This document shows positions 21,731-34,667 of a DNA stretch of 64,000 nt, piece by piece. The DNA is taken from contig KN834793.1 of the NCBI GenBank assembly GCA_000827265.1, positions 385,533 to 449,532 on the forward strand, written 5' to 3'. This DNA comes from Collybiopsis luxurians FD-317 M1. Its lineage: Eukaryota > Basidiomycota > Agaricomycetes > Agaricales > Omphalotaceae. Both the position numbers and the translations under genes were made by a program. The notes under the pieces were generated by a model, which saw nothing but the letters and a program-made list of their open reading frames with translations, did not search any database and had not been told where the DNA came from. Each line of letters opens with the position of its first letter. Position 1 is the stretch's first letter.

Positions 21731-24620
21731 TTACATAGAAAAACGTCGCTGGTGCAGTTGTAAGTACGCAAGCATTGGGAGCATTGGACGACAAAAGCTT
21801 ACCCTAATCACGCTTCCTTTATACTGTAGAAAGGGTACCACAATGATGAACAGACTGCACACAATCCTAACAGATAATGTAAGCAGTAAAGAATAAGATC
21901 TTGCTCTTTCTTATTTACCCTGCTTCCAGACCCAACGTTTGCAGAGCGCCATGCTCGTTTGACCAAGGAACTTGATAATACGCAACACTGAAACCTGAAA
22001 GTCCCCCGATAGATGTCATAATGACAGAGAGATAGGAGCTCCTCACTCACCACCAAGGGTTCTCGCTAAATTTAATACTGCGCTTACTTCTCCCTACAGA
22101 CATTCATGTTGGATGAGACAGTATATGATACCTAGAGTCGCCTACCTGGCGCCTTGGAAAACAGTCATTACAATAAGCATCTATGAAGGATCAGCGAAGA
22201 ATTCGACAAATTCACTTAACACAAACACGCACAGACAACGACAGTGATCATCGAATATGAAATGTTGATCAAGACCCAGGCTACAATGACGACGGCTATG
22301 TGGAAATGTTTCTGGAAAGTCGCGCCAAGCAGTAGGAATCCAGTGAGATACACGGGGACCAAAGGGTATAACGTCCTGGATGGATTCTATATTTCTCGAT
22401 CCCCGATAGTATAGAAGGGTTCACGAACTTACCAAAGGCGGAATTCAGCCTCGAAGACTCCGGAGTTGCGTCGTACACAATAGTACATGATCCAGTCATT
22501 GAGATACCGACCGAAGAGTTCACCGATGAGAACAGAAATCTAAACAATTCGAGAATCATTGTCGGGCAAGATGAAATAGATGCTCTCTTACCACTGGGGT
22601 CGCGTAAATACCTGCAACAGTGATCTGGTCTAGACCAAAGCCGAGTGGTGGAGGGTTTTGGAGAAAAATGGTATTGGTGATCTGGTAAACAATTCAACAA
22701 CGGTGAGTGTCTTCAATCTTTCACGTAACACCACTTAATAAATACATTGATGCCAATTGCGAAACCAAATACCATCGCCTGAAGGTACTTAGTTGCCATT
22801 ACTTGAGTAGGTAATAGCTAAACAAACCTCGAAAAGATATATTCCAACAAAATGCGGTCGCCACATGATTCGCAAAGGCTGCATGATTAACTCTTTCCAC
22901 GGCGGTGATTGAGCAGAAGATTTATACCCCGTTATCCCCACAAGACTCGCAAACCTAGCTTTGAAACCTTGTGCGCCTGCCATGCATGTACGAATTCCTC
23001 TCCGGTCATACATACTATCAAAGCAAACGCAGGCCATAACCGGGTCAGAAGATAGATAATAATACAAATGACGCACGTTTCTTCCATGCCGAACATGATG
23101 AGAAGCAGCACTATTAGTCCATATATACACCCTATTCCGAATGCCCACCGCCAGCTAGCACGAGCAACAAGGAATCCGAACACGAATGGAGACAAATGAG
23201 GACCTGTGGGTGCCACTAGCATTGACTTTCTCAAAGACACTTTGATTGAATAATCTTGCCTAAAATAATTGCGGTGGTCCAAATCCCAATCTAAGAGACA
23301 GTCAACTCAATACTAATCCTTCATGCGATGTCACGGTGAGTACTAGCCTTACGAGCTCGCAAATGGAAAGGGTAGATATCATCAATGACGAACAGTCCCT
23401 GAAAATTTTCGATAAGATAATCTGATACAGGGTAAGAACTACATACGGTGATTTGAGGACATATGCTGTGATTTTTGTAAGGACTGGCTGGATACTTCGC
23501 AGAAGAATCCCTTCACTGACCCGAAGAACGCAGTTAAACAGCGCATCGCTTTTTTGTTCCTCTTCAGCAAGAATGAAGATTCACATGGCAGCGTAAATCA
23601 CCTGTAAACACTTCGATGTTGGGTGCAAAGGTCAATCCAACGAGGAATGCCAGAGCTAGAAGCTACAATATGATTTAATCTCTAGTTTCTTGCCCAGAGA
23701 CAGAAGTAAGACTGACTTGAGTCCAGAAAAGCACAGGAAGTCGCCCGTACCGATGCATAAGTACCTATAAGGATTTAAGATTAATACTTCAAATCATATC
23801 CGTGGAAGTACTTACGATTCTTTCCAATGCCGATTTGCATAATCAAGATAGCAAGGAGAGAGGTAACGATCTTGACTCACGCCATGAGTCCGCCCCAACC
23901 TAAACAGACATAGGATTAATGTGGCCTGCTGTATAGACAGAAGGCTCACCGGTAAGAAAAATGCTCCAACTAAAAGGGCATTCGAAGGGTTGGCAATCCA
24001 TCCTTTAAATGGAGAGGAGGGGAACATACTTGGAAGTAAGGTCGTTGATGTGACCAGTCGTAGTGTGGAACTGCACTGCCAGCGAGAACACTGATGCAAT
24101 TCCTGTACACTGTTTGTGACTGAGTTGTTTCTGCAAAGCAAGGCTTCTACTCACCTATCGCTGAGTCGAAGCTCGGAATGAGGGTGGCTAACGACAATAT
24201 CATCAGATGCCAGTTTTTTTTTCGGGAACTCCACTACAGAATTGAACGATTAATTTTCAGGCTGGAGCGTGGATTAATTGCTTACATTTTGAGGGTCAGC
24301 AGGATCACTCATAGGCTGAGGCCATAAGATAGTCGACCCATCCTGAGTGAGCTTAAGCCTGGAAGCGAAAGTTTCTCCAAACTCGATTCGGGCTTGTCTA
24401 ATATTCGTGGATGTGGGTCAGCACGGTGCCGGTCTGAAAGAGGAAGCACATACCCCGGGCTCAATATCAAACGGCCGGCCTCTCTTTCATGGAAAGTGGC
24501 AAGGTCTACATTTGCGTATTCCTGCTCCTTCTCCACGGAGATGGATTTTTCGACTCCTGAAGGATCCTCGAAAATAGTGTTTTCTCTTATGTTTGCGGTG
24601 AGCTGAGATACTGAGGCCAT
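21731..24620 (-). CDS. MFS transporter (drug:H+ antiporter-like), about 15 introns
   Basis: Minus-strand gene cut into many small exons. It starts MASVSQLTANIRENTIF at 24620. The cytosolic N-terminus contains ARIEFGETFASRLKLTQDG and ILWPQP-DPADPQN, a signature of fungal MFS pumps, followed by helices such as WSSRKKNWHLMILSLATL. Later landmarks are LRARKIGIWTTAIILG, FVFGFLVARASWRWAFGIG, QNPPPLGFGLDQITVAG, ISVLIGELFGRYLNDW, a late NDCFPRRQGEVSAVLNLART loop and PWSNEHGALQTLGLEAG. It ends SVIRRRFSM at TAA 21731-21733. Several joints rely on phase alone. The intron at 23204-23259 appears to use a GC donor. The likely role is export or uptake of small molecules at the plasma membrane. The first-half exon around 23430-23570 is the least certain. 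Confidence 0.82.
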
Positions 24621-25387
24621 GATGGTGAAAAGCGAACAGTGCCATTCCAAACACCTCTTGTACTATGTATACCAATGGATCATGCCTGTACACGCTATTT
24701 ATTCAGTTCGCCACTTAACAATATGCTTTAGGAGATTCCGTGTGTGAATATATAGCAGGTTCAATGCATTCATCAAGTTCAAAATAGCCTGAGAAGGGAA
24801 GAACCAGATCAGTCATTCTGGAGAGCTTGATATATTCCCATCGTTTCCATTCTGGCCCCTATTAAGACTTTAAGGCGGGTCAGCTTCGGCACGAATGTGT
24901 TACAGAATATGAACTTACTTGAACTTACCTGAGATATGGTACCGATGAGATGTTTGAGAGTTAAGAAAAGCGCGGAGCCTTTGATGATTACACTGAGTTC
25001 GGTGAAGAGACCAGGTGAAACAAGACGCGTGCCAGTTGTTCCTTGCTCTGAGTATCATTCTCTCTATGACTACACTGCTCCTGTTACAGCCAGCCGTTCA
25101 GTGGCATGTTAGAAAGCATGGTCTATGTGGAAAATGCGTTCTGACTTGTCAATGTTGTGTCGAGGCTCTAGCGGCAAAACGCAACACGCAACTGACGCTC
25201 GCCCCATTCAGATTAGACAAACGCAGTTATGTTAAAGTTTCCTTAATTTTCAACGAGCCGAAATTCGAATGTTCATTACAGCCATTTTCGTACCAGCCCC
25301 AGCATCTAGTACTTAGTATTCTGCGCAAACGTCTCCTCCATCCGCTGTCAATGAGTTGGACACAACTGTCACCAGCCCCAGAATCTA
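24621..25387. other. Intergenic stretch between MFS transporter and F-box gene
   Basis: The two flanking minus-strand genes leave about 770 bp. One plus-strand open frame (25015-25413) has no family features and overlaps the F-box 3' end, so I do not call it. Nothing else is recognisable. Confidence 0.6.
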
Positions 25388-27868
25388 TCAATTACGATAG
25401 AGTCGTATTCTAAAAAGAAAATTCCTATTCATCGACGCAACAGTGCTCCGTGGATCGAAATAACAATGTCCTAGCAGCGCCTTCAAACCCTCGTTCTCAT
25501 CAATATCAATCCCATGACTATGGAGGAGTAGGACAATCAATAAGTCAATTGAAGGATAAAAGAAAAACGAAATACTAACTGTGTTTCCAAATGGCTATCT
25601 AGCCCACGAAGCGTAAGGAATTCTTTGCAGTGAGCGCAAAATACAGTTTCAGAAAAGATGTGCGGTTCGTTTTCCACTCTTTCGTCGGCGAAGATCCTGG
25701 CAGTTTCTTCGCCAAAGGAGTTAATACTGAGAGCATGATTTGTAGGGTGAGATAGCTATAGATACCAATATAAGTGTGAGTTATACAAGGAGGTACTTCG
25801 CGAAAAGGAGTGTACTCACCAAGAGGGGCCGTCGCATAAAGTGCCGCCCCCGGTTCATCTCACAAGTGATACATTCAATGAGAGGATGTGCCGAGTACAA
25901 ATCCTGAACTGTCGCAGTACTGGGGTCCAGGGCACAAGCTTCGAGAATGGTTCGGAGAACTTGTGATTTAGATTGAGTCAAAACGAGCTTCTTGGGCGTC
26001 CAGGGGCCCAAGCGGCGGAAATGAGCGTAGTCCCTATACCATGTCCGCATCCGCTTATTGCTGCGCCTGTTGGAGCACGGATAGCGAAGACAGCAATCAT
26101 GGTAGAACATCCGTGGAAAGTGCATCCCTCGATGACATTCGGTACATTCAAAAACCGTTGCAGCTAGGTGCAAATGAGACTCGGCCGCGGAGGTGGACCC
26201 AGAATCTCGCATAATTTGTACAAGCTCTTGTATTTTCTCGAGTCGCCAATGGTCGACAAAGCTTTGAAGATGTTCCGAAATGTACTTTCCAATCTGGTCG
26301 TCAGTCAAAGATTCGTCGATGGCGGTTTCCCAGATCATTTCTTCGACAGCCGGACTAGTGAGAATATCACCTACGGCAGGGATCGGATCGCGGGGATCCA
26401 GCGCTGCTAGGGCTTGTTTGTATAGTCGTTCAAACTCCATATACCGGGAGCTCACGACATTCTCTTTTTGCTGGGCTAATCTTTTCTTCTTATACGGTAA
26501 TAACAGCTTCACTAGTTGGGACTTCATCCCGTTCCACGCTGGAAACAAGGGAATCAGTTACAGCAAGAATTGGAGTTGGAGAGGTAGACATACCGTGATC
26601 TGTCAGTTTCTCTGGCTGTCTCACTAGCTTATGATCAAGGAAGGCTGATTTTTCAACCCAATAACCATCTATTAGCTTTTGAGCGTCGGGACGCAAACCA
26701 ATCTCCTCCAATCGAGCGAGAATACTAGTGAAAGAATTGAGATCAAGTAATCTATCACTGGGGACGCGTAGGGCTCACTCATTGAGACGTGCAGTTTGCA
26801 TGTCTTTGAGCCATGCCTTGCAAAGATCTGAATGCTAAGGAATTGAGCGGGTTAGTCTAGTAAAGTCCTCCAGATACGAATCTTGTCTTACCTCCATTAT
26901 GTCACAATATTCACTCTCTTTCCGCGAGATCCATTCATCACGTTCCTTCTCAGTTTTCAGCAATTCAAATTCCTCTTTCATCTGAAATGCCAGTCGACTG
27001 CTGCAGACTCCAGCAGGGAGACGCCCCGTTCCAACTTTAACGGACTCTATTGGTAGAATAGCACGGAGATCACGATACTGAGACGGTTGGTGAGACCTAA
27101 ATGAAGTATATAGAGGTAGACTGTAAAAATGAACTTGAAGCTTTTGATCCGACAAGTACAGAGGAAAACACATACGCTTCGCGGTCCGTCGCGGCACAAT
27201 CATCACAAACACGCATGCGGAATGACCAAAGAATGGTTTCGCAGTCCTCTTTTGTGTTTTTGCACACCTAAAACATATGTAATCAGTTTCGTCTGGCAAT
27301 CGATAGTATGAAGCGCTCACATCACAGTGATCATCGAAAAGGAGTTGAGCATATTGAGGTTCATTCAGGTCCTTTGGAGGAGGAGGGAGGCCTGGAAGGT
27401 TTTCACGAGAGCTACGCCATATGGTTATAGAAGTCTTGCTCATCAAAATATCCCGAAGGTCTTTGGAAGTCCTGGCGAGGCGAAGAAGATCGCCTGGATC
27501 GAGGTAACAAAAAATCTACAAGATACTCACGTTAGGACAATGCGGCAGAGAATAGGACAAAACATAGGTGCCTCGAAGACGACATCCAGCGGAACATCTC
27601 GAGTCAATCTCTCCAACAGTGCAAACCGGACCCGGATTTTCTTAAACTGCTCAGGCATTCGCGACCTCTTCCGGCGTGACACGGTCGTAGAACTTGCCCG
27701 TATTCTTTTTCGAGGCCTTGAAACCTCTGTCCTTTTGTTACATTCCACCCTATCTCCTTGACTGTTACCGTTGTCAGTTGGGCTTGAGCCAGCGTCTTCT
27801 TCCCCCTGGATAGAAATGTTGCCAGACGTGGACTTCCTCTGGGACAGCCTGAGGGAGCGTCGGGACAT
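25388..27868 (-). CDS. F-box protein A, Agaricomycete type
   Basis: Starts MSRRSLRLSQRK at 27868. A basic nuclear-type N-terminus (RPRKRIRAS, SRRKRSRM) leads into the F-box: LLERLTRDVPLDVVFE | IFCYLDPGDLLRLARTSKDL, then IWRSSRENLPGLPPPP. F-box proteins recruit targets to SCF ubiquitin ligases through Skp1. Downstream are cysteine pairs typical of this Agaricomycete family: CKNTKEDCETILWSFRMRVC, VFECTECHRGMHFPR, FYHDCCLRYPC and ECITCEM, ending EGLKALLGHCYFDPR. The first intron (27516-27571) uses a GC donor where F-box B has GT. The gene is intact as far as I can follow it. It is divergent to GEF A, with a ~2 kb gap. Its partner protein is unknown. Confidence 0.8.
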
Positions 27869-29860
27869 TGAGATTGATGTTATTCCTGCAGGTAGGTCTC
27901 GCAGTTCACGAGAAGTTAGACCGAGATAGTTCGTGGTTCGTGAGGACTGCCTGAGCACATGTTTGGCGCCCCTGTTTCAAACTTTTTTGACTCATTCGAC
28001 GCGCTCCCACGTGCAGTTAAGCTCACAAGCTTATGTAAACATGCTCTCTTGTCGCGATCGGCTTTGGAGTCCTCCGTGTAAAGTTATTCACGCATAGGGT
28101 TTCCACCGCCAGAGCTCGCCTTTAAAATTTGCTTTGTTGTGAACTCTTCTGACTCCTGAAAATCAGTCCTCTCACAAGGGGTGAAGTGATTTGACTGCAT
28201 TCTCATTACTCTCCACACCAGCTTCCATCAAGACAGATTGCGTAACTTGAGAGCCGTAATAGTAAATACCCTGCAGTCAGACAAAACCTTATTGACTACG
28301 GGAATTGCTCTTCTTCTTTCAGCAGGCAAATTCAACCGCTATAGGAGTAGTGAGAATAGCTGAATGAGGAAAAACACTATGAGTTAGAAAGTCATAACCA
28401 AGTTAAGATGCACACTATCTATGTTTTTGTGCTCTCTTTATGATCAGATAAGACCAAATGCAGTCTATTCATTGAACGGAATTCTAGAGAGCACTAAGTA
28501 TATAGATAGAAAGCACTCACTGGTCACGTCTCGTTGATGCAGGAGTTGACGTTTGTCCAAAATCATTGAAAATTTGGCAGAAGTGCTCGCTGTCCACTGG
28601 CGCACGGCTTTCACTTCTCTGATTTCATCGGTCAGATTCAAGATCGACACACAGTCGCTCAAAATCTGCTACTCTTCACGGCCTAAGATGAGGATGACGG
28701 AGCAAAAGAACAAAAGCGGACAACATTTTTCCAAGGAGCAGTAAATTATGAGTAAGTACGAAGCGGTGGGCGCTTGATTATGCGAGTATCATTTTCCCAT
28801 GATGAGAGAGGTTCCGTGACTGCGATACAGCCGTTTGCAAAAAGTTTTGCCCCTTCGAGTCTTCAACAGCTGTTTATTGTATTTGTAACTTGATCCGGCT
28901 CCCAATTGTAATCAATTGATTACTCAAACTTATTTCGATGTTTGTGTCTCTCATCCCTTCGCTTTGGGCATCCAACCTAATGCCCAGTACAGAACCTGTT
29001 TTGTGCGAAACGCTGTCAGTTTTGATGCCACGGATCAATTCCGTCCAGTGCATCATATGAATTTACCGTATTGCGATAGGATATTGTTGCTTCTCAGAGC
29101 AACACCCAAGGCCCTCACTTCATGTACGCGCAGGCACCTTTTCAAAATTTTACATTTTCTCAAGGTGGATGCTACGAAACATGGCATAGTCATCATAAAA
29201 TGTCGAGAATAAATTGACCGGCTTGACCGGCTTTTCGGCTTGCTCACAAGTCGTTTACGTTACCCCCCATGTTTCTCCCTCCCAGCATCGACGACTATGC
29301 TCTAGCCTCAGAGTCATCACTAGACCTTTGTAAACTGCAATAGAGGCATGTTTAGCTTAGATAGAGGTAAAAACAAATAGGGATTTACTATTCCAATATC
29401 TCGGAAAGTTATATGTTTATTTACTGCCCTTTCGAGGAACTTGGTTGGAAAACATGACCAAAATGTGCTAAACTTTTACTTTTCAAACATCATGGCCTCT
29501 TCAGCAATTCTAGTGTGTGCTGTAAGTTGAATGTGGGGTGAGCAGATGAAAAGCGAAGGCGTAAAGCATCAACTTACGGCACTTGTCCAACTTGCCCGAC
29601 TTGCCTGTCGCTAATAAAAAAGCTTGGCTTGCGGCAAAAACCGACATAGCTTGCCGCTTGCAGCTTGTGCCGCTTTTTTGTATTGAGCCGGCAAAATTTG
29701 GCAAGGGTCAAGTTCGGCAAGTAAAACTGAATGAATTACGATGCTACGAACGAGACAATGTGAGGCGCAATAGAAATATCGGATCAAATATCAAATACAA
29801 ACAAACACCAGTACGAGGGCAAAACTTTTCGCAAACGGCTGTACAGCTTTTCTTCTCACA
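27869..29860. other. Shared upstream region of F-box A and GEF A
   Basis: Nearly 2 kb with no convincing gene. Near 29580-29720 it contains repeated GCTTGCCG/CTTGCCGAC-like words and short palindromes. The matching region of the second pair (39038-39311) is only 274 bp, so this one has been enlarged by insertion or expansion. CpG content falls visibly toward 29.5 kb. Confidence 0.55.
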
Positions 29861-32800
29861 ATGCACAAACACAAGAGTAACAAATCAATATCGAATCGCC
29901 AAACTTCTTCGGCCATCTTCAGCTTCCAGGAATTGCACAAACAGGTTCTGGCAGGATTCGATTCAGAGGAAGATGAACCTCCAACTCCGACTGTGGAAAG
30001 TGACTTAACTACTTCCAATAGTTCTGTCCATTCGGCTACTTTCTCTGCTTATACTGCGAATTCACAGCCAAGGACTGGTGCTGGTGACGAAAGTTTAACA
30101 GACTATGCCACAGTGGACCAGTACAGAGAGAGATCTGCACCAATGTACAGTGTCTACACTGCCAACCCATATCCAGAGTCTACCTCCAGCTATAATCTTC
30201 ATCATCAGAATGGTTCTTCCTCTAATTCTGCTTTTTCAGTTCCCTTCTCTGCTTATACTGCAAACTCGCAGCCATGGACTGGTGGTAGTCACGAAATATC
30301 GTCATACGCTGCCAATCCATATGCAGAGTCTACCTCTAGCCATCATCTCCCTCATCAGAATAATTCCTCCTCTAATTCTGCCCTTTCGATTCCTTTCTCT
30401 TCTTATACCGCAAACTCACAGCCAAGGACTGGTGGTAGTCACGAAATATCATTATACGCTGCCAATCCATATGCAGAGTCTACCTCTAGCCATCATCTCC
30501 CTCATCAGAGTAATTCCTCCTCTGATTCTGCCCTTTCAATTCCTTTCTCTGCTTACACTGCAAACTCACAGCCAAGGACTGGTGATAGTCACAAATTATT
30601 ATCTTACATAATGGCTGGAAAGGATGAGGACAATAGTGCAAAGCTATACAGTGCCTACACTGCTGATCCATCTCTGGAGCCTATCTCCAGCTATGATCAC
30701 CATCATCAGAGTGCTAGTTCCTCCTATGATGATCTCTTACCTGGCACCCTCTCTCCAACATCTGCCATATCAACTGCTGTAGTGACTCATGCACAAAGTG
30801 CTTCCGTACTGCATCCACCAGGTGCTGATTTTTCTGCTGGAGAATATCGATCGTTGGAGAAACATAACCATCAAATGACAGGCAAAACTGGGACAATCCA
30901 ACACCCTTCTCCCAATTCCACATTTGAGGAGGTGGAACCTTGGCCGAATACTGTACCGAAAATACTAAGTCGAGTAAACGAGGAGGGAGTGAATAGGCAG
31001 GTGGCGATACGTGGCTTGATAGCAACAGAGACTGAGTATCTCAAGCAGCTGATTCTGCTGAAGACAGATTTCTTAACACCATTGACAGAGTGGATGATGA
31101 AGAAGGAGGACAAATGGGAAAGAGAGCAGGCATTTGCAAGACTTTTGGCTTCATCATCCTTGTCATGGATTTGTGATCCTCATAATTCATCAATACCATC
31201 CACATTTTCCTCTTCAAATCCCTTGCCGCTTGTGCAATTCTCTCCAGCGCTGCATTCCCTTCTCTGGATTTTGAACACCCTCATTACTTCTCATACCCGA
31301 CTTCTCAAACATATACACGCGCGGTTACAGGATGGGATTCTTGAACAAATTGGGGATCTCTATCTATTGAGGGGTGTCAGGGAATGGAGAGCTGAATGGT
31401 GGGAGATGAAAGGAGTGGGGGGAAGATGGACAGGCAACAGTGGGTATGATGAGTGGATTGAGGTGTGGATTACATCTGGGCTGGGTGGATTGAGTATTTT
31501 CAATGTCAATTATCATAACAACACGGACCAGATGTGGGGAAATGAAGAGTGGAAAAAGATCTTGGTGGAGCAGGAGAGGGTGTGCCAGCCAGCGAGTGCA
31601 ATCGGGGACAAAGAAAGTGGGACTAGGTATACAACGCTTTTGGCAATGATTTCATTTCCAAATATCGATTTGAAGAGATTCTCAGAACTTCTCGCCCTTC
31701 CTGCTATGCATCTTCAATCGTACCCTTCCCTTCTCTCCGCCATCCTTGCCTCTGATTCCAAAGCAACATCTTCATTGACTGCTACCTCTTCGAACAGTGC
31801 TGATCCTGCAGCAGCCAAGGGTTGGGGAGGGATGGAGCATCCCGATGATCCTTATTTGCGGGATGCCATTCAGGCAATGGAGGTATTGTGGAGGAACACA
31901 AAGGAAAAGACATTGCGAGTGAGGGGTCCATGGTGGGATAAAGGTAGATCAGTATTCCAGTCGGGAGTGGCTAATGCAAAGAGTACGGCTGAGGTATGGA
32001 AGTATTATAAAGATGGATTGGGGATTGATAAAGACAGATTGGTGTTCAAGCCAGAAGAATGGAACAGTTTGGATCTGCAGGATGAGCACAGGAGCTTGAT
32101 TCAATTTGGTAAACTGCTAAGGCAGAGTGATGAATTGGACAGATGGATAGAGTTGTATGTGCTTCTGTTCGATGATTGTTGTGAGTCTTGTTTTGGCTGG
32201 TTGCATTGTGACCTGTTGGACCGAGATTTGTTTCGATAGTGGTGTTGACAGACATCAACGAGTGGTACGGAGTGACAAAATTTTATGTCAACAGAGTTTG
32301 TTTTGCATGTTCATTCTGTTGAATTGATCTAATCTGCTTTGTCTGTAGCCAATTCCCCTTGAACTTTTGACCATCGATAGGATCACAAATCCCCCTTTGC
32401 AACGAAGTGGTCCTTTACGCGATCTTCGCTCGCAAAGCGGGATAGGGCCGGGACACAAAGTATCCAACAGTACCTCCTCATCCCAAACATTTACATCTTT
32501 GTCTCAGCCCCTTGTCTATCCAATTACTCTACACCACCTTGGCCGCCTAGCTTCACGACCAATGAGTACCTTCCTTGCATCTACATTAAAAGCTTCCCCT
32601 TCAACTTCTGGCTCTGAACTGCCTCCAAATCTTATCCTATATGCTGAATCCGTAGCTGCGCACGCAGAGTGGGGTGCAAAGCTCCAAAAGGCATTGGCAG
32701 CTCATCGAAAAAAAAATCGGGTTTTTAAAGTCAAGGTTCTGAACAATCAAACATTTTTAACTTCCGCTGGAGTGGAAGGCTCTAGCGGAACTAATGGAGG

Positions 32801-34259
32801 TGTGTTAGATTCAGGCTGGAGTCACGACGGGACCTTTACCGGAAAAGTTACATGTTCAGTTCCATTTAGTGAGTATTAACCTCGAACACCTTGTTGATTA
32901 AACAGATTTTCTAACCTAAATACTACAGACGGAAGGGTATTAGTTGCTGTTGGGTGTGCGGACGGTGTCTGGATTGGATTTAGGCATGATCCCACGTGTG
33001 AGTTTTCTTTGGGTGTTGAGAAAAGATGATATCCTGACTGAAAGTCAAAATTTAATAGCTATGCGACGCATTCTACACCTGAAGATGGTCTCACAATGCG
33101 CCGTGTTGGATGACTATGGCATCTTCTTGGTGCTGGCCGATAAGGTCAGTTTCTCTTTAGCAAGCTCGAAGAAGGAATGATTCTGAGCGCCTCAAACAGC
33201 AACTATTTGCATACCAGATTGAGGCGCTAGTACCCTCTTCACCACTCAACGCCAACATCTCAAAATTGCCCACAAAGCTCAGTGGCAACGAGGTACATTT
33301 TTTCAGAGTTGGGACTCTATTTCGGCGGAAACTCATCATCTTTATGATGAAAAAAGGGGTGAATAAACATTTATCCAGAGTCTTACTCTTTAACTTATCT
33401 TATAATGCCAATAGCCTGGCAGCATTTTCCGCGTGCTCGAACCGACTGGTGGAAAGATTCACGAGCAGGCCAATACTCCGTCAAGGTTTCTCTCGCGTTC
33501 TCCCAAGTTTAAGTGGCTCAAAGTTTACAGAGTAGGCATGGTTCTGTTGACCGCATTTACCATTACCGACTGTCTCTTTTTCTATAAGGACTTCTTCCTC
33601 GCCTCCGAGTCGTACGATCTAATTTTCTTGAAGGAAAAGATTGCGATTTTGTGTTCGAAAGGCTTTGAGATCATGGATATGAACAAGTTCCTATATATTT
33701 CCTCGATCGTTCTTCGCTCTCTAACGTGACCTTTCATTGGATTAGTTTCAAAAGCGTGACAGTTCCACGACGAGACGATCCCCGATTCAGTTCTTTTGCC
33801 GAGCGCTCCGAATCCTGTCGGCCAGTTGGTATGTTCATGTTGGCACAAGATGAATTCTTGTTATGCTACAACGGTACAGTCAAACGTCTGCCCTTTTGAA
33901 TTGGCTGACCCTTTCGTTCCGCAGGATTCGGCATATACATCGACAAACACGGACATATAGCTCGAGAAATCATCGAATGGGAAAGCGATGCGCAACGGGC
34001 CGCTGTTCATGCCCAATACGTCCTCCTCTTCAACTCCCGTTTCATCGAAGTCCGACATCTTAAAACCGGCCGCCTTGCCCAAATCATTCCCGGCAGTGAG
34101 ATTCGTTGCATCTGGGATGGTCGTGGTGAAAGCTCACTCAGCGCCGTCAACGACGCTCAGGTTTATGCGGTGATGAACGCACCGGAGACTGTAGGCGGAC
34201 CTCAGGGACCGCGTGCGATTGTACAGCAAGTGATTGAACTCTTACCGATAGTTTCATAG
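29861..34259 (+). CDS. RhoGEF/CNH protein, copy A (DH1-PH-CNH, second DH missing)
   Basis: The long first exon (29861-32180) starts with a conserved head (LHKQVLAGFDSEEDE), then serine-rich repeats, then a Dbl-homology domain (VNRQVAIRGLIATETEYLKQL to FPNIDLKRFSELLALP). A PH-like segment follows (DEHRSLIQFGKLLRQ, ELYVLLFDD). Later exons (32240-32295, 32349-32868, 32929-32997, from 33059 on) encode the citron-homology domain: LVAVGCADGVWIGFRHDP, LVLADK, KIAILCSKGFEIMDMN, GRLAQIIPGSEIRCIWDGRG. The stop is TAG at 34257-34259. Fungal relatives (Rom2-like) load GTP on Rho1 at the cell cortex and control wall synthesis. The central canonical DH present in copy C is absent. All CNH exons I traced are open. 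Confidence 0.8.
30020..30625 (+). repeat. 150-bp in-frame tandem repeats inside GEF A
   Basis: Near-identical 150 bp units begin about 30248, 30398 and 30548, with more diverged units on both sides. Each encodes 50 residues carrying YTANSQPRTGGSHEI, YAANPYAESTSSHHL and a Ser/Asn run. Copy C has only one degenerate equivalent (FTAESQPRTG), so the expansion occurred in copy A. The segment is predicted to be disordered. Confidence 0.88.
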
Positions 34260-34667
34260 ACGGCACAGCTGCGTGGTATTCGAATGCTCCGGCACAATTG
34301 TTTCCACCGTAGCTTGGGAATTGACGTCGTGAAGGCCTGGAGAGGCAGAGGTTTGCTACCTTAATTTTCTAAACGTTGGGTTTCTAAAGTTATCCAGACA
34401 CGCTTTTGGATTGTGTAAATAGTCACGCTCATGTAACAATGAGAACGTACCTTTTGGTACACCTTACAGGTAACAGCTGTACAGTCGTACAGGCACACTA
34501 CTAGCGGAAGCGCCGGCGGGCGCTTTTTTTCGAACACGCCCTCTCTTAATAAACCCCCACAACGATTATGAAAGGTGGCTCGACTACGTTCAGCCATCGT
34601 CACCGTCTTCACAATAGTTCGGAAATTCACAGAGTTAAATCTTGCAGTAGCGAGCGCGGAGTAGGGT

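Noticed and set aside
25015..25413. 132-residue plus-strand open frame with a hydrophobic start
   Set aside because: Overlaps the 3' end of F-box A on the other strand, has no family motif and lacks a convincing promoter.
30105..30671. Alternate frames across the GEF A repeat region
   Set aside because: The 150 bp period keeps all frames open; only the frame that continues into the DH domain is supported.
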